Source: Sediminibacterium sp.
Lineage (GTDB): Bacteria > Bacteroidota > Bacteroidia > Chitinophagales > Chitinophagaceae
Assembly: GCA_016786865.1 (NCBI GenBank)
Contig: JAEUVE010000011.1
Location: forward strand, 1-64,000
Length of the DNA: 64,000 bases
Reading direction: 5' to 3'
Of this stretch, positions 62,239 through 64,000 are shown piece by piece; within the stretch, counting starts at the first letter, position 1; every line of letters starts with the position of its first letter. A model generated the notes under the pieces. It was not told the origin of the DNA. It saw nothing but the letters and a program-made list of their open reading frames with translations, and searched no databases. The translations under genes were made by a program, and so were the position numbers.

Positions 62239-62260
62239 AACTTTTAATTTTTGCGGACGG

Positions 62261-62268
62261 CAAAGGTA
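62261..62268 (-). promoter_or_regulatory. Candidate -7 promoter box (TACCTTTG) for rplS
   Basis: On the minus strand a perfect TAnnTTTG match 22 bp before the rplS ATG. Confidence 0.6.
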
Positions 62269-62307
62269 GTGAAAAAATCAGAATTCCGAAACCTATTCTG
62301 TATTTTT

Positions 62308-63873
62308 TTACCTGGCAACGTTTACAGCCCTCTTTTCTCTGATTACGGTTACTTTAATCTGACCTGGATAGGTCATTTCTGTCTGGATCTTCTGGGCAAT
62401 TTCGAAGCTCAGCTTATCGCTGTCTACATCAGTTACCTTATCGGCCTCTACAATCACACGTAACTCACGTCCAGCCTGAATTGCATAGGCTTTTTCCACC
62501 CCCTGATAAGCCAGGGCCAGGTTCTCCAGATCCTTGATCCTTTGCAGGTATTGCTGCATGATTTCCCTTCTGGCTCCGGGTCTGGCGCCACTGATGGCAT
62601 CGCAGGCCTGGATGATCGGAGAAATCACATAAAGCATCTCCATTTCGTCGTGGTGGGCGCCGATGGCATTCACCACAGCCGGGTTTTCCCCGTACTTCTC
62701 GGCCAGTTTGGCCCCTAAAAGGGCGTGGCTGAGTTCGGTTTCCTCGTCTGGAACCTTGCCAATATCGTGTAAGAGACCGGCTCTTTTAGCCAGTTTGGGG
62801 TTCATGCCCAGTTCAGCGGCCATGATTCCACAGAGATTAGCGGTTTCGCGGCTGTGCATCAGCAGGTTCTGACCGTAGGAAGACCTGAAGCGCATTTTAC
62901 CCACGATCCGGATCAGTTCCTTGTGCAGGCCATGGATACCCATTTCAATAACGGTTCTTTCCCCGATTTCCATTACCTGCTCTTCCAACTGGCGGCGGGT
63001 TTTTTCTACCACTTCCTCAATACGGGCAGGGTGGATACGACCGTCTGCCACCAGGCGCTGTAAGCTCAAGCGGGCAATTTCCCTTCTCAGCGGGTCAAAA
63101 GAAGACAGGATAATGGCTTCCGGCGTATCGTCTACAATCAGGTCTACACCTGTTGCAGCCTCGATGGCGCGGATATTACGGCCTTCACGACCAATGATCT
63201 GACCTTTGATTTCGTCTGTTTCCAGGTTAAATACGGTAACGGTATTTTCAATAGTCTGCTCTGCAGCGGTACGCTGGATAGACTGAATAACAATTTTACG
63301 GGCTTCCTTATTGGCTTTTTGCTTGGCTTCTTCAATGATCTCCTGCTGTAAGGCCAGGGCCTGGGAATGCGCTTCCTGTTTCAGGCTTTCGATCAGTTGG
63401 CTCTTGGCCTCTTCCGCACTCAGACCTGCAATTTTTTCCAGTCTGCGGATATGTTCTTCCTGGTGTTTTTCCAGTTCGGTACGTTTGTGGTTAACCAGCT
63501 CAATCTGACGGTTCAGGTTCTCTTTAATAGCCTCATTTTCCTTCACCTGCTTTTCAATCGCAGCTTCTTTTTGATTGATGGAAATCTCTTTCTGCTTGAT
63601 CCTGTTCTCTATATCGCCGATTTTGCGATTTTTTTCGAGAATTTCCTTATCGTGTTCTGCTTTGAGCTGAACAAAACGCTCCTTAGCCTCTAACTGTTTC
63701 TCTTTTTTAACGGTTTCGGCCCTGAGTTCTGCTTCTTTGAGGATGTTTTGCGCTTGATTTTCAGCGTCTTCAATCTGTTTTTTGGTGTTTTTAGCGAAAA
63801 TAAATCTACCCGCTACTACACCTGCAATCAGTGAAATTGCACCAATTAGTATTGAAATTATTGCTTGATCCAT
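62308..63873 (-). CDS. rny: Ribonuclease Y
   Basis: A membrane-anchored endoribonuclease that starts mRNA decay. The 521-residue protein has one N-terminal transmembrane helix (residues 3-26), a long charged coiled coil (about 30-200, rich in Lys, Glu, Gln), a KH domain ([33 protein letters not shown]) and an HD domain ([15 protein letters not shown] with the HD pair; [10 protein letters not shown]). All catalytic residues are present and the length is standard. The upstream 127 bp to the window edge hold no gene I can identify, only a perfect 10-bp tandem duplication at 63934-63953. Confidence 0.95.
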   Translation of the reverse strand: MDQAIISILIGAISLIAGVVAGRFIFAKNTKKQIEDAENQAQNILKEAELRAETVKKEKQLEAKERFVQLKAEHDKEILEKNRKIGDIENRIKQKEISINQKEAAIEKQVKENEAIKENLNRQIELVNHKRTELEKHQEEHIRRLEKIAGLSAEEAKSQLIESLKQEAHSQALALQQEIIEEAKQKANKEARKIVIQSIQRTAAEQTIENTVTVFNLETDEIKGQIIGREGRNIRAIEAATGVDLIVDDTPEAIILSSFDPLRREIARLSLQRLVADGRIHPARIEEVVEKTRRQLEEQVMEIGERTVIEMGIHGLHKELIRIVGKMRFRSSYGQNLLMHSRETANLCGIMAAELGMNPKLAKRAGLLHDIGKVPDEETELSHALLGAKLAEKYGENPAVVNAIGAHHDEMEMLYVISPIIQACDAISGARPGARREIMQQYLQRIKDLENLALAYQGVEKAYAIQAGRELRVIVEADKVTDVDSDKLSFEIAQKIQTEMTYPGQIKVTVIREKRAVNVAR

Positions 63874-64000
63874 GTTGTTGGCAAGGGTTTAAAAAGTTCA
63901 AAATCCTATTTATCCTATCACATCTCATCTTCTGATAATAAATGATAATAAATGGTGATATCCACGAAGATAATTAATCTGCGGGAAGATTGAAAGATGA

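Noticed and set aside
63934..63953. 10-bp tandem duplication near the window end as a regulatory site
   Set aside because: Two AT-rich copies can arise by slippage; nothing else supports function.

Overview
The window looks like chromosomal DNA of a Bacteroidota bacterium, most likely family Chitinophagaceae. The evidence is a complete gldK-gldL-gldM-gldN block (gliding / type IX secretion), T9SS sorting tails on two other proteins, TonB-dependent receptors with Bacteroidota-type plugs, and many promoters with the TAnnTTTG -7 box typical of the phylum. Nearly all of it is coding. I saw no insertion sequence, prophage, CRISPR array or defence island.

Layout. 1-5.1 kb: the 3' part of a glycosyltransferase, then nucleotide-sugar genes for GDP-fucose (gmd, fcl) and dTDP-6-deoxyhexose precursors (rfbB, rfbC, rfbA). 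5.1-13.3 kb: a carotenoid cluster led by a CarH/LitR-like MerR regulator with a cobalamin-binding domain and an ECF sigma factor, followed by crtI, crtB, idi, a crtD-like desaturase, cruF, crtZ and crtY. This set predicts a saproxanthin-type monocyclic hydroxycarotenoid. 13.4-16.5 kb: tRNA-Arg(CCG), galactokinase and a sodium/sugar symporter. 16.5-17.7 kb, minus strand: marC, DUF2752 and TM2 membrane proteins. 17.8-22.5 kb, minus strand: a cobalamin operon (TonB receptor, cobT, cobS, cobC) behind a cobalamin riboswitch. 22.6-33.2 kb: an APC permease, a TolC/HlyD efflux pair, gpsA, hemW, a DUF4271 protein, hemD and a YyaL-type thioredoxin-domain protein. 33.4-38.2 kb: gldKLMN. 38.4-42.9 kb, minus strand: uvrC, a small probable lipoprotein, and an ECF sigma factor with an inner-membrane/beta-barrel hybrid protein. 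43-48.8 kb: DUF1800, a DUF1501 protein with both a Tat signal and a T9SS tail, and a TonB receptor with an operator-like palindrome at its promoter. 48.9-52.7 kb, minus strand: secreted surface proteins, including an 808-residue adhesin-like fibre with a 174-bp tandem repeat. 52.8-64 kb: an S15-family hydrolase, a sterol-desaturase-family enzyme, tRNA-Cys, DUF2721, an ABC exporter, a DUF458 protein, a lytic transglycosylase, gatA, tatA, rplS and rny.

How parts fit together. The most interesting link is between the carotenoid and cobalamin regions. The MerR regulator carries the W-x9-EH and E-x-H-x2-G signatures of AdoCbl-dependent light sensors. The promoter between it and the sigma-factor gene carries four copies of a TGTTTAA motif. 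Twelve kilobases away lies a riboswitch-controlled cobalamin uptake and assembly operon, so cofactor supply and pigment control may be coupled. A second theme is secretion: the T9SS motor and Tat component (tatA) are encoded here, as are candidate substrates (DUF1501, the 195-residue sorting-tail protein). All functional assignments come from reading motifs and gene order; no database search was possible.
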